Positions 45,846-58,734 of a stretch of DNA of 64,000 nucleotides are shown in pieces (within the stretch, counting starts at the first letter, position 1; the number at the start of each line of letters is the position of its first letter). Origin of the DNA: Amaurobius ferox (lineage: Eukaryota; Arthropoda; Arachnida; Araneae; Amaurobiidae); assembly GCA_951213105.1 (NCBI GenBank), contig OX578136.1, positions 74,466,730-74,530,729 on the forward strand. Direction: 5' to 3'. The notes beneath the pieces were generated by a model, which ran no database searches, was not told where the DNA came from, and saw nothing but the letters and a program-made list of their open reading frames with translations. A program made the translations under genes and the position numbers.

Positions 45846-47164
45846 TTAACACTTTACAACAAAGTTGAAAAGTCTTTATGCTTTTGTTCATTCTGTCTGT
45901 CTGTCTGTCTGTCTGTCCGTTAGCACGATAACTGCCGTAAAAATGACTTAATCAAAATGAAATTTTAGTATGTTGTTCAGACGGTCTGTAGAACCTATGG
46001 GAATATAAATGAATAATATCACCCAATTAGTTTTGGATTGAACCCGGGTCGAAAGAATGAAATACATTGAGCCCTATGGGACCTAATTTTTCAAACATTT
46101 TTTAAGCAGATTTAAAATTCACAAATTGCTTCGAAAATTTTAGGTAATATTCAAATTGTTCCATAAAATATATAAAAAAAATTCAGCAAAATATTTTCAG
46201 TAGTTTTTTATATAAAAATTAAAATAATAATTACACTTCTTATATGAAACGATCACGTGACCATAATATGAAACGATCACATGACCCACTTCAAAATGAT
46301 ATATGGCATCCATCTTGTTTCAAAATCGTGATTTTTTTAAGTTCTTTTTAATTCATATTGAGTGTTGTATCCGTCCTAAAACTACTTTATTTTTGCTTAA
46401 ATTCTGTGCATCTACATACTGAAACAACGCAATGACAATATATTTGAGTTTAAATGCTCATCTAAATTTGATTATTTCTACAACTAAGCCTATTTTTCAC
46501 CTATGTAAAATGTAAACAGCAAAATATATAGAATGAGTTGTATTAGAATTCCTGTATTTTTTTAACACAAAATGATTTAGTCCATGGAGTCTGCATGGCT
46601 GATATGAATGAAATATTAATTGATTTCATAAAGAGAAGGACGATTTTTTTCGATGAAGTTTCAAGCATAGAGTTTAATTTTTTGTAGCTCCATGGTCTTA
46701 AACAAAATGTTTAAATAAAATAAATTATTATAGTATTGTGATGAATGACATGAATGGGAGAAAGTTATGAATGAAATCCTGTTTTTATAGAGGGATCCAG
46801 ACGTGTTATTTTTTCTATGACGTCATTTGAATTAATTTCAGTTGTTTTCGATGAAGTTTTCAAATATAATAAATTATCGTAGTATTATGATAATTCTAAA
46901 ACTATTACCGAGGAATGTATAATATTTTAGAGATGTTTAAACCAGGCAATTTATATTTCAATGCCGTCATTTGAATGAAGTTCATTTTTTTCGATGAAGG
47001 TTTAAGTTTTCAAATATAATAAATTAATGCAGTATTGTGATAAGTTTCAAAATATTACCGAGGAATGTATTGCATTTTAGACTTGTTTAAATAAAATTGC
47101 ATTGAAGTTAGAAAGTGTTTCATAATCAATGCTTTAAGCATGATTGATCTTTCTTGTTTATTCA
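45846..47164 (-). mobile_element. Family K copy D
   Basis: Starts with the AACACTTTACAAC hairpin (45847) and a CTGTCTGTCTGTCTGTCTG tract. Ends at ATCTTTCTTGTTT like copy B. Confidence 0.6.
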
Positions 47165-47875
47165 TAATTCCCTTTTGAAAGTTTTTTATCCTTGTTTTTT
47201 CTGTTGCACTTGTATTACCTTATTACACACGTAATATTGGGATGTCTTACATTTTGGAGAAAACAAATTATTTTTTGTTATAGAATAAGCATTAAATCTC
47301 TCTACCTATGACATACAGTTCCTTAATTAATATTTATTGCAACACAATCTCCATTTTTAAAAATGACGTACAAATGAAGTTTTAGAAAGACGTCCTAGAT
47401 AAAAATTATTCCTAGTTTAAACATGTCTACCCTAGCTAATTTACTTTTTCAGTTGTCCAAGATTGCAAATAAATAACAAAAGCATCTGGCCCTCAAAATT
47501 TTTAAGGTGTATTAATGGGGCCAGGATTATATTGAGTTTCAAATCATACATAAGGAATAGATCGTTATTGAAGACAATATAAATTGATTTCCTATTTAGT
47601 ACACGGTTTATAATTTGTTTATACAGTTCTTAGTTAAATATTTCCTGTAAGCTTAATAGAATTCCCTTATTTGGTTCATTTCAACATAATAAATAATTTT
47701 GTATCCATATATTTATCTACTGCTTAACGAATTTTTTCTGCTTCTAGATTGTTTAATATTTTATTGTATGCATAAGCAGATTTGATTCACAATAATTTAA
47801 AAATGAAAATTTTATGCGAACAGCGTTTAAATGAGTCTTTACAAAGTATTATTTTTTTCTATTTTCTTTTTTCAG
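47165..47875. other. Unassigned; ends in a strong splice acceptor
   Basis: AT-rich. The final 25 bp form a long pyrimidine tract (TCTATTTTCTTTTTTCAG), the best acceptor in this part of the window. Confidence 0.35.
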
Positions 47876-47953
47876 GATCTTCCGAATTCCTGTCTTTTGG
47901 AGTCAGTTGCAAGATCAAAGAAGCCAATGAACAAATTAAACTATGTACCATAA
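47876..47953 (+). CDS. Candidate terminal coding exon, 25 residues, unknown product
   Basis: Directly after the acceptor, phase 0 gives DLPNSCLLESVARSKKPMN… ending in TAA (47951-47953), which overlaps an AATAAA (47953-47958). Phase 1 stays open longer, to 48030. With one exon and no homologue recognised, the phase is undecided and the whole call is tentative. Confidence 0.22.
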   Translation, partial: DLPNSCLLESVARSKKPMNKLNYVP

Positions 47954-48175
47954 ATAAAATTTATTTAAGTGTGGGATATGTTTCTTCATGCACATTTAGA
48001 ATTCATACCAAGAATGCTTTATACAGTTGATTTTCATTTATTCCGTGACCAAAGTAATAATTTCTCTAACAAAGCATCGGATATCTACATCATGGAACAT
48101 TGAGCTCAAAAGATATGAGGTCTCTAGGTCAGGTTTGTGATTGGTAGCATTTTGTGTCTGTCCAATATATCCCTG

Positions 48176-49590
48176 TGCCATACCTGCCAAATCTCCCGAT
48201 TTTTCCGGGAGTCTCCCGAATTTTGAAGCAATCTCCCGAACTTCCGAAAAATTCTCCCGAATTTTTACAATAAATAAAAGAAAATCCCTATGCAGACGTG
48301 CCAACTCTCCGGATTTTGGTCGGAGACTCCGGATTACTAACGGAATTCTCCGGCGTTTTCTGTTGGAAATTTATCAATTAACCAGACATGGTATAATTCC
48401 TCGAAAACACCAATTTTCCGCATTTTTAGCAGCGATTTTTATCATTCCCGGGATCGTAGCAAATCCATAATACAATGCAGGGTAATGCCAATCAAATTAA
48501 CGGAGATTTACGGCCGCGTGTATTGTAAATTAAGATCTCTATCGCTTATTTTATGAAAGTAATAAACATACTTCTTCAAAGGTTATTGATCATAAATCGC
48601 TAAAATGTTATTTTCATTAATTTCGCATAAACACTGCGATTGCGCAATTCAGTTTGTTCTCATGAATCGCCGAGAGTACAATAGTATCTTTTTCCATCCA
48701 TCTCAATCTTCTAAATATTGCAGTTTTGATTGACTAAACTAGCTTATTTTCATATTCTGATTAATTATTATGGTTAATTTCTTAATTATTTACGCATAAA
48801 TAGTGCGATTGCGCAATTCAGTTGCTTCGCGTAAATTGCCGAGAGTACGTTAGTATCTTTTTCCATCCATCTCCATCATTTAAATGTTGCATATTAGATT
48901 GACTAAACTGGCTTATTTTCATATTATGGCTAATTATTAAGGTTTAATTTTTTGATTATTTTTGCATAATACAAATTTTTCTATTTTGAAAGATCAGTAT
49001 GAACTCTGTGAAGGGATAGTGAAGAATTTTGTAAGGAGTTCTTAAAAAAAGCAAAAAGAGCTACTACTTTATTTTTAAGTAGTAAGAAGGATTGAATTTG
49101 ACATTTTTTAATTATATAGAACTTTTACGTGCTGTATTTTTACTTACCAAAAGATTTCTTTTATTCAATATTTTATCTGCAGAGAAGTGTTTCTGTGTCA
49201 AAGACATGTGAATGATTATTAAACAGTAACCAATGACATTTTTCTTTATGCATCATATTCAGTGTAATGAACATTGTTATAGACTCTGATGAGAATAACT
49301 CTTAACGAATGTGCTTATTTTTTAAAAGATGATTTAATACTTTTGTATTCATTGAAATTAAATTGTGTTTATAGATACAATACAGATTTTTTTTTTATCA
49401 TATTTGTCTATTTTTTATGGTGCAGCTTTGTAGTAGAGGGATAAAATCCCTATTCTGACTTGAAAATTCCCTTTTATGCTTTCTGTAAAAAATGAAATTG
49501 TTATCGCGGTGTGCGATTTTTCGATTTTTGTCGCGAATTGCAAATATTTAAAAATCCCTAATTTTCATTTTCCAAGGTTGGCAGCTATGC
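48176..49590. repeat. Repeat with TCTCCCGA/TCTCCGGA-rich end and internal tandem duplication
   Basis: 48186-48360 is packed with CTCCCGA and CTCCGGA words (CCAAATCTCCCGATTTTTCC; CCAACTCTCCGGATTTTGG). Two direct ~169-bp copies follow (GCATAAACACTGCGATTGCG at 48625 and GCATAAATAGTGCGATTGCG at 48794). CATACCTGCCAA at about 48178 and the reverse of TTGGCAGCTATG near 49577 could be short terminal inverted repeats. Class unknown. Confidence 0.4.
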
Positions 49591-49917
49591 TGTGCAGTTC
49601 GAGCTCAAAGTTCTGTAGTTTTGATGACAGCTAGCAGTGTCATGCTAAGACCGATTTCGTTGTCTACTATATAGATTTGCAAAATTGTGACTTACAGGCT
49701 TTCTTGCTGACAGTCCAAAGGGATATTATGTGTCGATAAGGTTAACGAAAGCGACACAAGTTCATATTTGCCTGTTCCTGCACATGGAGCATGGTTTTAA
49801 GTTTTATTAGCTTTCTCTAACTTTCTCTTTCACATCGTTTATTTAAAGCAATTTTAAAATGCTGTTAATGAAATTTTGTTGAATATTGAACATGCATTTG
49901 ATGAAAAACAGTATAAG

Positions 49918-50346
49918 CGCTTAATAAACTAGATCGCAGCGTAAAATGCAGCGCAAAAGTTAAGTGGACATACGTTTCGAAAATCTTTGGATTTTTTTCT
50001 CCAGTGCAAACAAGTCTGGACCTGAACTTACAAGTGAGTATTAGAAGGATTGAATGACGGAACTCATTGGAGTTTTATCGTTTAGCCACCTTCTGATTCA
50101 TCGGCATAGTCTAGAGCGCAGTTGGGCGTTCAGGTGCTTTCTCGCTTAGCCATATTCTGTTTGGCAGGTATAGTCTAGTGTCCACTTGAACGTTCAAGTC
50201 GAAGCTTGCTCGCATAGAAGGAGAAAATCTAAAGATTTCTGAAAGGTAAGTGGCACGCACGTCTGCTTAACTTTATTTGTGCTGCATTTTATGTTGTAAT
50301 CTAAAATCACTCCCTATACTTAGTATAAGCGCTTATTGTAAACGCT
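49918..50346. mobile_element. Foldback/MITE-like inverted repeat, ~430 bp
   Basis: Arms ~130 bp share AGTATAAGCGCTTA, AAAATGCAGC-CAAA, AAGTTAAG-GGAC, AAATCTTT-GATTTT and TCTCC, in mirrored order about 50120. The donor-like sites at 50036 and 50247 lie in the arms. Confidence 0.6.
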
Positions 50347-51752
50347 GTACGTTTAAACTGTCTGTTATACTCCAGATTCGTTCCTCATCATCTGTAATTT
50401 GTTTCTTTTGTAGTTAGTGCAGCCATCACATACGAATCACCAGTAATGACAAATGGGAGAAAAATAAGCTACAGAACAGTAAGAATAAAGAATAATTTAA
50501 ATACAGTTTTCAAAGTAAACCCGTAGGGATCCGTGTTGTTCATTAAAGTTCCCGCAGTTGCACTACTTAATCCACATAAGGAGTTTTCTTGGTTCTGCTG
50601 GTACTTTTCATTTGACACCCTTATTTAAAAATTCCGAAATTTGTATAATTCAAACCCTCACATTTATTTCATACTTTTTCTTTTCTAATTAAATTGCAGC
50701 AACTGGAGACATTTTGCTATATAGTATGTGACATGATGTATGTATGAAAAATTTTTTGTATCGTTATTACTGTTTGAAAACTAAAGAGAAAATGGAAACT
50801 AGATTTTCTTACCACCAGTAAATGAAAATTTATATTTTTATCTTAATCAAAGAATTCCTTTCTTATACGAGTCATTCTTGTCTTATACGAGAATGAGTTA
50901 TTATTTGACATACCACATTGGTATTTTGATCCCCCCCTCACACTTTACTGCCTTTCTCTTCTTATCATCAAATTGAAGTATCCGTGAAGTTTCCCGCATT
51001 TGGGTTTAATTGATGTATTTCTGAAAATTTATAAGATGTGTTTGTTCATTACTTTTTACACAACTGTATAAGAAAACGAAAACTTCGCTTTTCTTATATC
51101 GTTCTTTTCCTCAGCTCAGCAAAAATTAATAAAAATTATTTAGTAATTAGTTGCAATATTTACTTCCAAATTATCATACTATTAAAAATATAATGTCTTG
51201 TATTCCCAAAATTTTTCGAGATTTTGACGGAAGAGCACATCCTGAACACTTTTGGAAGGATGTCCGTCTGTGTATGCGTAAGTTGGTAAGTCTGTAAGCC
51301 GTGGATACTATAATTGAAGAACCAATGTAAGTGCGACTGAGAAATTCTATGATTTGGATTTTTAATAAAGCTAGAACTGGATGCATTTTAATGAACAATC
51401 TACAAAAAAATACAGTTATTTTCTATTTTGATACTTATAAGGTGACTTAAGCAGTCTGGAATATGAACATATGAGAAGGTTGAGTGGAACCTCGTACTGA
51501 GTATTATTACTGATGATCGTGTAATTATTTATTGTTGATTATTTATAAGTGATTAATTAATTGTTGTTAATTATTTATAAGTAACGAGATGTTAAGTCCA
51601 TAATATAAGGGGGATATATAAAGTGATATAAATCCATTTCCCCAGTTGTCCATCAATAGGCTTGTGTTCCAAAAGTCCCCGGACACAAGCTAACCACTTA
51701 CCTTTTTGAATCAATATTATAAATTATTATACAAATCTTAACAAAAAAAAAA
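50347..51752. other. AT-rich spacer, nothing assigned
   Basis: No convincing frame; a GATCCCCCCCTC run near 50930. Confidence 0.4.
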
Positions 51753-52599
51753 TCGGATGTGGGCAGCACATGACTTTTCTAATTAACTAATTTTACAGTA
51801 AAAAAAATAAATTATTCTTGTAGTAGATATTAATATTCTTCCAAAATATTGAATTTTCGCCAATTAGTCGTCATTTTCATTGATTTAGCGTAATTTTTAT
51901 CCATGTGGCGAGTTTTTCGTTAGAAACATTTAAAAAGAGTCGCCAAGTTGGCGACATTCCGCCAAAATCTCGCCAAGCGTTATGGACGGAGAAATAAGTT
52001 ATTCTTGTCGTAGATAAATAACTATTGGCGTTCAAATACAAAAATATTACTTAAAGTATCTTTTTTCATGAATGGAACGAGCTAGATCTACGGGAATGAT
52101 GTCATCAAATTTATCGCATGATATTACATATGAAAAGTGAATATGTTCCTCAATAGGAAAGATTTTTTTTTTAAAAATGTGCAATATCTCGAGAACGAAC
52201 GGTTTATGCTATCGTTCTAAACTTTATGAACAATCGTTTTCTAATAAAAACATGCATAAGAAATCCCTACTTGTGTAACTTTAGAGGTTTTCATTGTATG
52301 ATTTTTTCAATAATTCACTCGAAAATTTAGGTGGTTTCGGAACATACAATTGCGTATAAAAACAATAAGCTTCCAGTATTCATGGATTGTAATTTTTGTA
52401 CCAAATTTCGTTCGAATCGGTCAATTCGTTCGTCAGTTATCGCCTCCACAGATTCAATGACACACAGACATCACCTCAGAAATGTTCGATTCGTAATCAG
52501 GGATGCTTGAAACGTGCACTCCCGTTGAAAACTCGGATCCGAATTTTCGACCCTGCCACAATACTTTCCTTATACATTATTGTATATAAGGAAAGTAAT
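51753..52599 (+). mobile_element. Diverged Helentron-like subfamily of H
   Basis: Begins TCGGATGTGGGCAGCACATG and ends with hairpin ACTTTCCTTATACATTATTG…AAGGAAAGT. The interior shares only the CTCGAGAACG block, one 'accaaattt-gt-gaatcggtcaatt' block and the ACACACAGACATCAC tract with family H; the rest is different. Confidence 0.6.
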
Positions 52600-53184
52600 A
52601 ATTGCTATTCGACCTCTTAACAAAATGTGATTACTTACCCTTTAACATAACGCAATTAATTTATTACTCCCTACAACCGTCTAACGAAACCTACCTGTTC
52701 ATTAACAGTGGAACTATTTTGAAACAAGAATGATAAGTTAATTATTCCCACATAGCAACAGGAATTATATATATATAAAAAAAAAATTAACTTATTTTTC
52801 AGAGATATTGAATTTTCAACATTTGAACGACATTTCCCAAAGTTGCCACGATGCTAATATTGGGCCAAATTTGTCTTTTAGAACAAAACTCCATTAAAGT
52901 TTCAATTATGGTGTTCGTTATTAGTAGTCCTTCAGGGGACTTCAAAGGACTACAAATTACTCACTTACTGTTCATAGCTAGAATTTTTAGTTTTCGAGAT
53001 ATAAGCATTATAAATTTTAAAATCGGAAATTTTTCAATCTTTATAATTTATTGCTTAATTAACAAGATGATTACTTGGAAACTGTTAGAGCTTTGTAAAA
53101 ACAAATTGTTAATATAGAAGTTGAGATTCCTTCTGAACTTTCTTGTCGCTTACTGTTTATATCCATCTTGTGTAGTTCAGAGGA
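52600..53184. other. Unassigned; first part repeated at 57059-57250
   Basis: 52640-52770 (ACGCAATTA, CTAACGAAA-CCTAC, AGCAACAGGAATT) has a diverged direct copy at 57059-57200. The 88-codon frame at 52851-53117 is unsupported. Confidence 0.35.
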
Positions 53185-53186
53185 TA

Positions 53187-54519
53187 CACTACGTGACAAA
53201 GAAAATGAGACACCAAGTAGGAGTGGACAGAAAGTGATGAAAATCGGCAAACAGAGAGAGACATCAAATGACAATAAGTGATGTTTATTGCAACATGATA
53301 CACCTATACACTGAGCGTTAACACCGTCTGATCAGTAGGTGTTAGGACTAGCGCGGGAGGCGATACAGGCAGCAACACGTCTAGGTAAAGAGTCAATTAG
53401 AGTGCGGATGGTGTCCCTGTTAACTATTTGCCACAGTTCGTCTTCTAAACGCGGCCGTGGCAGCGCACGCAAGCGACGTCCAATCACATCCCAGACGTGT
53501 TCGATTAGTGAGAGATCAGGGGAGACTGGTGGTCAGGGAGGCACCTGGGTATCTTGCAGGGCATGTTGGCTGATGCGTGCCGTGTGTGGTCTGGCGTTAT
53601 CCTGCTGAGAAATGGCATTGAGCACCCCTTGAAGGATGAGTAGTGTCACCGGCTGCTGCATATCATCCACGCATCGTTGGGCCGTCATAGTTCCCTCAAT
53701 AAGAACTAGAGGTGACCTGCTATCGTATGCGATGGCTCCTCAAACCATGATGTTGCGCGGTGTGGCGTTCCACAATGCGACCTGACTGAACCTGTCACCA
53801 CTTCGGCGCCACACTCGTACACAGCGACTGTCATTGCTAAAACAGAAGCGTGAGAACACGATCCTATGCCATTCCGCCGTCCAAGTAACTCTTTCTCGAC
53901 ACCGTCTATGCTGTCAGGTCAATGGCAGTCTTAACGGGAGCTGTGAGTGCAGGTCGCCGGCGACCAATCGGCGGATAATTGTCCTGGTCGGTATGAGAGC
54001 CACAGGGGTGTCCTGCACATGCTGTAAAAGGACGACTGTAATGGCCTGCGGGGCCGCCAACGCTTGCCGGCGGATGCGTTGGTCCACGCGTGCTAACATC
54101 GCCCTGACCGTACCGGCACCCCTCAAACGTACCACATTCTCTTGTTCCAACCATCTTCGCCACAGTCGGTCGCCGTGGAAGCGTATAGGTGGATGTCCGC
54201 TGAGATTTGACGCACGGACCAACCTGCCCTTCTGAGTCCGATCACCTACCCCTAGGAAATCGTCTGTTCTGCTCCATCTGCCTCGGTTGGCGACGGCCTA
54301 GCATTCTCTGATACTACACGTTTCCTTTGAGACAAAAAAAAAATTGCAAAATGATTTTCCTGGTAGTCAGAGCGGCGCGACTATTGCCGATTCTGCAGAT
54401 TCCTTCCCTTATATCTCACTCAACGTGCGCGGGACAGCTGCGCATTTCGCATCATTTACATAACTCTGTGAGCTGAGTCCATCCACTCCTTGGTGTCTCA
54501 TTTTCACTGTCACGTAGTG
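53187..54519 (-). mobile_element. Tc1-type DNA transposon, full length (1333 bp), inactive
   Basis: Terminal inverted repeats CACTACGTGACA…AAATGAGACACCAAG at both ends (left 53187, right to 54519), flanked by TA dinucleotides (53185-53186, 54520-54521) as Tc1/mariner insertion requires. Encodes a minus-strand transposase pseudogene. GC content is far above the surroundings, consistent with horizontal acquisition, which is common in this superfamily. Confidence 0.9.
53332..54277 (-). pseudogene. Tc1-like transposase, broken by stops and a frameshift
   Basis: Starts MEQNRRFPRG (ATG 54277), then shifts frame. The long frame has a helix-turn-helix region (RLWRRWLEQENVVR, then RTIIRRLVAGDLHSQ) and a catalytic core in which the first DDE site reads FCFSNDSRC (the usual form is FSDESR). 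QQDNARPHTA holds the second aspartate and SPDLSLIEHVWD the glutamate. The D-to-E spacing is that of DD34E Tc1 enzymes. Three in-frame TGA codons interrupt it: after LPLRLPLT, in IMV*GAI (normally Trp) and in VPP*PPV. It ends TGA at 53332-53334. All stops are TGA from likely CGA or TGG, so decay looks recent. Confidence 0.88.
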
Positions 54520-55984
54520 TATTTCGAAGGAAAGTAAGCAAAATGAAGTGAAGACTCGCTCAGACCAAAACTTTTTATTTATTATTATTACGATTTACTT
54601 TGCTTTTAATAACCGTTCAAAATATTAAAAATGTCTTTGGATATTTATAAATAGTACTTTATTTCCAACAAAACAAGTCCTCGTATAAATTATTTATATT
54701 TTTATTTATTAGGTTCGGAGATAGAAGCGTCCAACGTGTTTACATTTTTCACAACGTTCAGATTTCATCCAGATACTTTGGCCACGGACGTTATTCACGT
54801 CAAAACACAACACCGCATAAAATAATGTAGTAACGAAAACAAGATACTGTTAGTACAACCTTCGTTACAAACACAGCATAAACAAAATATAAACTGTATT
54901 AAGGTATGGTTACGAATTTATTTCATGCTAAGTTTCACTTTCCCTATATACATAGTATATGTGTGTGTGTGGAGAGACTATTTAGAGTTGAGTGAATTAT
55001 GAGTTAACTGGGTACTTCGAAATAGTTTTACATATTGTCATCCGGAAAAGCGCCAAATGTACAACTCAACATTAAAATTATTGTGCCGTATTTCTTATGT
55101 ATCATTTTTCCACAGTGAAAAAAAGTAAATTCATTGCTTTATACCCACATCAAATTTTTTAACGATTTTATTTTGTAGCTATTTTTAATTATTTTAAATG
55201 TAGCGATATATTATGTAGATTTATGTATTACGATTTATTACGTAGCGATTTATTTTAAATTAAATTAATCCCCGAAATGCTATAAGGATTATCAAGTTAA
55301 TTCAATTTAGTTTTCACAGATACTAAAGTGCCGTCCATTTGGCGACATTTCCCAAAATTCTTTGGCGATATGGGACAAAAATAGGTCGCCAATATCGTCA
55401 AATTTGCCATCAAGCGAAACATACACATATAGACAGACATAGATATTGTACATTTTTTGTGTATATTAGATGTTCAGTCTGTCATATGACAAGGTAAAGT
55501 TATGTAAAAGGTTCTCTTCCATTGGTCCTCTCCAGCACTTGCTTTCCTAAAACACATGAGGACCCTGCACCTCTCTTGATTAATATTACTCATAATACGA
55601 CCCTCTGGAAAAACATCTTACGTAGTAAAATATGTCTGTTTGTAAGTTCGTTTGTTTGCTTGTTGGTCGCGTATCGAAAAATCTAAACGACCTACAGCTA
55701 AAAAATTCGGTATAGTGACAGTTCTGACCAGCTCTCAAAACACATTAGAGCTATTGTTTTTTAATTTGAACTAGTTTTTAGTTATTTATGTTGGAGCACA
55801 ATTTTGAGCTATTTTCGGTTTTCATACAATTCCGTTCTTAGCTATCGAAAATAATATCACAGGGTTCCCACTTTGACACCATCAGAAAGCTCTTTCCAAC
55901 GAGCTTTTATCAAATCCGTCGAAAAATTATTTCATATTTAATATTTTACGCTCGGCGACATTGCGTATGGCCCTCAACAGATCT
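54520..55984. repeat. Degenerate repeats related to the Helentron-like subfamily, otherwise unassigned
   Basis: ACTTTCCCTATATACATAG at 54950, and 55005-55160 (TTCGAAATAGTTTTACAT, GGAAAAGCGCCAAATGT), recur at 58745-58905. 55330-55445 shares GGCGACATT-CC-AAA and the AGACAGACATAGA tract style with 51930-52000. 55620-55960 is another module (CACCATCAGAAAGCTCTTTC), matched at 61290. Confidence 0.4.
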
Positions 55985-56664
55985 CAGAAGAGAACCCATC
56001 TTTCGTGGAGCCAGGCACACCCATCGAGGTGAAATATCCCCTATATCTCTGGTCGAAAGGCACACCATTCTTGGACACGGCAAGATTGTGGCAGTGTCCT
56101 TTTCTGACGAATCTAGATTCAGTATCCAAGGTGATTACCGAAGAATTTTCATCTAGAGAGCCTGGGGACTACTATCGCCTCTCCAACGTATGGGAAATCG
56201 ACCACTTTGTGGAAGTGGAATACTTGTGTGGAGAGGCATCATGCTGGACGGCTGTACACCACTGCACATCTTCGATGCGGGCACTGTGACGCCACAGGGC
56301 TATAGGAATGACGTCCTTGAACCTTATGTGAGGCTTTTCCGCGGAGCTGTCGGAGAGGACTTTATTTTTATGGACAATAACTCGAAGTCACACAGAGCTC
56401 AACTTGTCGACTATTTTCTGGAGGAAAAGGGTATTCGGGCCAGCGAAGTCGCCGAATCTAAATTCTATACAGCATGTTTGGGATGCTCTAGGAAGAGTCA
56501 TTTCACAACGTCAACCCACTCCCAGGACCCACCAGACGTTAAAATCCTCACTTTCAAGAGAATGAGATTTGTTGCCACAAGCTATGATCAATAATCTCAT
56601 TTACAGTATGAGAGTCCGTTGTGCTGCTTGTAAAGCTGTGCGGGGTGGCTGCACTGCTTACTAG
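55985..56664 (+). pseudogene. Mariner/Tc1-type transposase relic
   Basis: Fragments in shifting frames line up in the right order: FSDESRFSIQGDYRR with a stop then REPG (first aspartate), CGSGILVWRGIMLDG, then YVRLFRGAVGEDFIFMDNNS (second catalytic aspartate in FMDNN, where FMDDNA is usual). HVWDALGRVISQRQPTPRTH and a closing segment to TAG 56662-56664 follow. The SPDLNPIE motif is destroyed. At least three frameshifts and two stops. No terminal inverted repeats found. A lineage distinct from 53332-54277. Confidence 0.8.
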
Positions 56665-57511
56665 CTGGACTATTCTGAAGATGTGATGTATCAAGGTTTG
56701 GCCGTTTTTGGTATCATTTGCATATCGAAAAAATATACCTCCTGTTTATTTTGTTATGTTACTATTATTTGTCTCATAGTATGGAGCATCTGTGTATAAA
56801 ATTTCATTACAATAAACCAATTATTTTTCGAGATATCACATGTTTTGTGTTTGTAAGCGTACTTTTGGACACCTGTGCATTTGCATTCTTGTATTTTTTT
56901 TTATATAATTACACTACTTCTGAATTTTTAAATGGGTTTATAAAATTTTATTTCAGATCAATCGGAAAGAGGGGGGAGGAAGGGGAATATATTGAAACGA
57001 GAAAGCATTTATTTAGGGGGCTAGGCTCTATAATTTAGGGGACTTTATACACATCTTGTTCACACCCCAATAAAACGCAATTACTTTGAGGTCCCCTAGT
57101 AGACCTCCTAACGAAATGTATATATGTCCTACCAGCAGCGACATTCGCTATACTTCGAATCAAGAATATTAAATTAATTACCACAAAGCGACAGGAATTG
57201 TCAAATAAATTGATTTTCCTAAATATGGAATTATCGCAAAGTTAGTAATAATTACTCAATGTAGCCAAGCTGAATATATGTCTAATCATCAACTTCCCCA
57301 AAATTTCTCTCCAAGCATGACAGACAAACAAACGGAAATATTTGCTTTTCCTACACTGTAAAACATTCAACTTTTTTTCATTTTTTTTCAGCTACTTTGC
57401 TGATAATTTTGGCAAATTATCATAAATGCCACAATTACAGGCATTCTTGAAAATTCCACCTTCATTTCTAAAATATTCAGCTAATTATCGTCTGCCGAAG
57501 CGTTACTTTTG

Positions 57512-57553
<42 letters not shown>

Positions 57554-57670
57554 TAACTATCAGGAACCTTATTGCCCATTATTCTCCCCAGCTGATTCTC
57601 CTGAAACTTTCAGTAACATGTTTTATAGTTTATGTATATGATTCTGATCTGATTTATTTTCCTTTTGCAG
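56665..57670. other. Upstream region of secreted-peptide gene 2
   Basis: AT-rich. Holds 57059-57250 (repeat of 52640-52770) and a (TA)n tract at 57515-57549. Ends in the acceptor TTATTTTCCTTTTGCAG (57654-57670). Confidence 0.4.
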
Positions 57671-57673
57671 ATC

Positions 57674-57866
57674 ATGAAGGCGTTTCTGTTACTATTTGTC
57701 GTCGTTTCTATGTTCTTGAGTGTTCAGGGCGATTCTGAATCCATGTCCTGCAGTTCTGTCAATGGCAAGATGGTCTGCACCAGTCAGAAAGGCGCTGGTG
57801 ATTCCTCGTCATTTTCTTCTTCCCAATCCGGACAACCAGGTTACCAGAGTGCAAATGCCGGTCAAG
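57674..57866 (+). CDS. Secreted peptide gene 2, first coding exon
   Basis: Start ATG 57674, three bases after the splice acceptor at 57670. The 64 complete codons encode a signal peptide (MKAFLLLFVVVSMFLSVQG, probable cleavage before DSES). Next comes a two-cysteine motif SCSSVNGKMVC shared with gene 1, then a Ser/Gly/Gln-rich stretch (DSSSFSSSQSGQPGYQ). The exon ends one base into a glycine codon. Unspliced, the frame would stop only two codons later. Joining to 59443 gives Gly and continues in frame. Product: 90 residues before processing, exported, low complexity after the cysteine pair. I do not know its function; extracellular matrix, silk-associated, cuticular or peptide-precursor roles would all fit. 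Confidence 0.7.
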
Positions 57867-58734
57867 GTTCGTAGAATGAATAACCTATGTTATTTAATAA
57901 ATTAATGCTTCTACCTCGGGAACAGATTCCTATAGTTTCTTAACGGTATCGTATGATAACGTTATGTGCTATTAAAAATGTATATTAATGATGATTTCTA
58001 GAGTACGAAGTAACTTCCGATAATCCGGCAAGTTCGGAATTTCATCAGAGCCCGATTACCAAATTTGTCGGATTACTAAATGTTAAACTATAATAGGGTA
58101 AAGAATGGTAAAAATTATTTGTACCGTCTTTGTACATTGCAGTCAAGTTTCTTTAATATAAGGTTGCGCCCTCAGCCCGCCAACAAATAAAAATGTCAGC
58201 TTGACGAAATGGGAATTAAGATTCTTCATTCATGATATCACGGTCCAGAGTTAACTTTGAGAGGTGTTGCCAAACCACACGCATTATTACTGTTAAAAAT
58301 CATTTGTTAATTTTGAAGGGGCAATATCCAGGAATAAACAACTTGAGCAAAGATTTTAAATTGTGATATGCACAGAGGATCCAGTGACGTCCAAAGAAAT
58401 TTAGTGACGTCGTTGGAGTTAGATGAGAGTTTGTTTCAGTTAACTAATTCGGTCCCTCTTGAGAGCCCGAGAACAAAATGCGCGCGTTCTTAATTCCCAT
58501 GTCGTCATATGCGCAGAACCAGGTAAAAATAATTAAGTCAGTCATGCCTCGGGTTGGGACCCCTCTGATTGCAGCGGCGTGCAGTGAGCTCTGGAATAGG
58601 TGAAGCTTCAATATTATTCTGCAGTTGATAAAATAAGTATTAAAATATTTTAATTTATGAATTATATTGTTTATTGCGGATGTTATCAATATTGATACTT
58701 GTTAAACTAGAGTTGCGCGAAATATAGGTTAATT

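Noticed and set aside
50036..50252. Two good splice donors (GTGAGT and GTAAGT) suggesting a 5' exon of gene 2
   Set aside because: Both lie in the mirrored arms of the inverted-repeat element 49918-50346, so the matches are probably incidental.
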